This document shows positions 63,415 through 64,000 of a stretch of 64,000 nt of DNA, piece after piece; position 1 is the first letter of the stretch; each line of letters starts with the position of its first letter. The notes below the pieces were generated by a model, which saw only the letters and a program-made list of their open reading frames with translations, searched no databases and was not told the DNA's origin. Source of the stretch: Anthoceros angustus (taxonomy: Eukaryota; Streptophyta; Anthocerotopsida; Anthocerotales; Anthocerotaceae); assembly GCA_010909165.1 (NCBI GenBank), contig VJWM01000117.1:186001-250000 (forward strand), read 5' to 3'. Made by a program: the position numbers and the translations under genes.

Positions 63415-64000
63415 AGAACGATCCGGATTTCAAACCCTGATTGGATTGTGTCTTTGAGTGATTTTTGTTTTTTCTCTAAGTTTGGTGTCAAAACGAGCTA
63501 AGTTGTGAGGAAGGATATTTATACTAGAAAGTGTCCTTGACCTATGAGTTTTGGGTTGTTTCAGTTGAATAATAATCGGTCCTTAGACTATGAACTCGAT
63601 ACTCCTTGGCTTTGGTCTCGAATATGTAATAGAAAGTCTATATATGTGGGAGGGGTCCCCATATTTGGCGGTCCAAGTAAATAGAATTCAACCAACCGGG
63701 CGGTAGTTTGGTGTTGAATTGGCTAACCAGGTGTCGGGGACTATGTTTCAAGAGCGGTTGGAACTGACGGCGGTCGTGGAAGGAGGAGCATGGAAGGGAG
63801 TGGTCGCTGGCCAGTAGGTAAGCGACGGGGAAATATAACCCTAAGGGAACTCGGAAGAGCGCTGGCGGTAGCTCTAGACAATTCTGACGAGCTCACGTAC
63901 ATAGGGCAGCCCGTGGCGGTGTGAAGCTCAGTGCAGGAAGGAAGAAACCCTGGGGACCAAGTTGGAGATTCGAGGCGGAGTTATCAGCAATTGAGCGCTA
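63415..64000 (+). repeat. Dispersed repeat, copy B (runs off the window)
   Basis: It matches 24370-24990 with small losses. It continues beyond the window edge. Confidence 0.75.

Noticed and set aside
1-64000. CRISPR arrays, operons, ribosome binding sites, tRNA genes
   Set aside because: No regularly spaced repeat-spacer pattern, no bacterial gene layout and no cloverleaf with conserved T-arm was seen. The content is eukaryotic transposons.

Overview
The window is nuclear DNA of a land plant and is almost entirely nested LTR retrotransposons. The plant assignment rests on four signs: Ty1/Copia elements primed by initiator tRNA-Met, a Ty3/Gypsy element with a tRNA-Asp-type primer site, a PIP-type aquaporin gene fragment with a canonical GT-AG intron, and no bacterial gene layout. 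I cannot name the species. Nearly every coding region is broken by small indels and stops. I treat the coding regions as relics, while noting that draft-assembly errors could add to the frameshifts.

Layout. 1-1254 and 7399-9208 are two parts of one relic of a very long Gypsy LTR, split by Copia-1 (1255-7398, plus strand, LTRs of 181-183 bp, target-site duplication CCTCG/CCTCA). 10953-18313 is Copia-2 on the minus strand. Its 3' LTR is split by a 2,365-bp element with perfect 22-bp inverted termini flanked by GATA (11136-13500). 18316-19790 (minus) is another reading frame of the LTR-ORF type. 19885-22290 is Copia-3 (minus), broken up by an AT-rich LTR-like segment. 22300-26260 holds unrecognised ORFs and a dispersed repeat. 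26260-28800 is Copia-4 (minus), truncated.

29454-62130 is one 32.7-kb Ty3/Gypsy element with TG...CA ends and a CACTC target-site duplication, inserted into a second copy of the Copia-3 locus (28995-29453 continuing at 62131-64000). The Copia-3 copy at 19.9-21.5 kb serves as the empty-site reference. Its order is: 5' LTR 4,163 bp; PBS; gag; partial LTR plus PBS plus second gag (tandem duplication); protease; about 6.9 kb of foreign AT-rich DNA with aquaporin fragments and tandem repeats; reverse transcriptase; RNase H; three tandem integrase segments; integrase C-terminus; polypurine tract; and a 3' LTR swollen to about 12.4 kb by internal duplications.

The most unusual signal is a large coiled-coil reading frame inside the U3 part of the Gypsy LTR, upstream of the LTR TATA box. 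A better-preserved relative at 7.6-9.2 kb keeps one frame for 485 codons with only four stops. A third, opposite-strand relative with the same architecture may lie at 18.3-19.8 kb. It looks like an LTR-borne accessory gene of a retrotransposon family. No intact host gene, rRNA array, tRNA gene or CRISPR array was seen.
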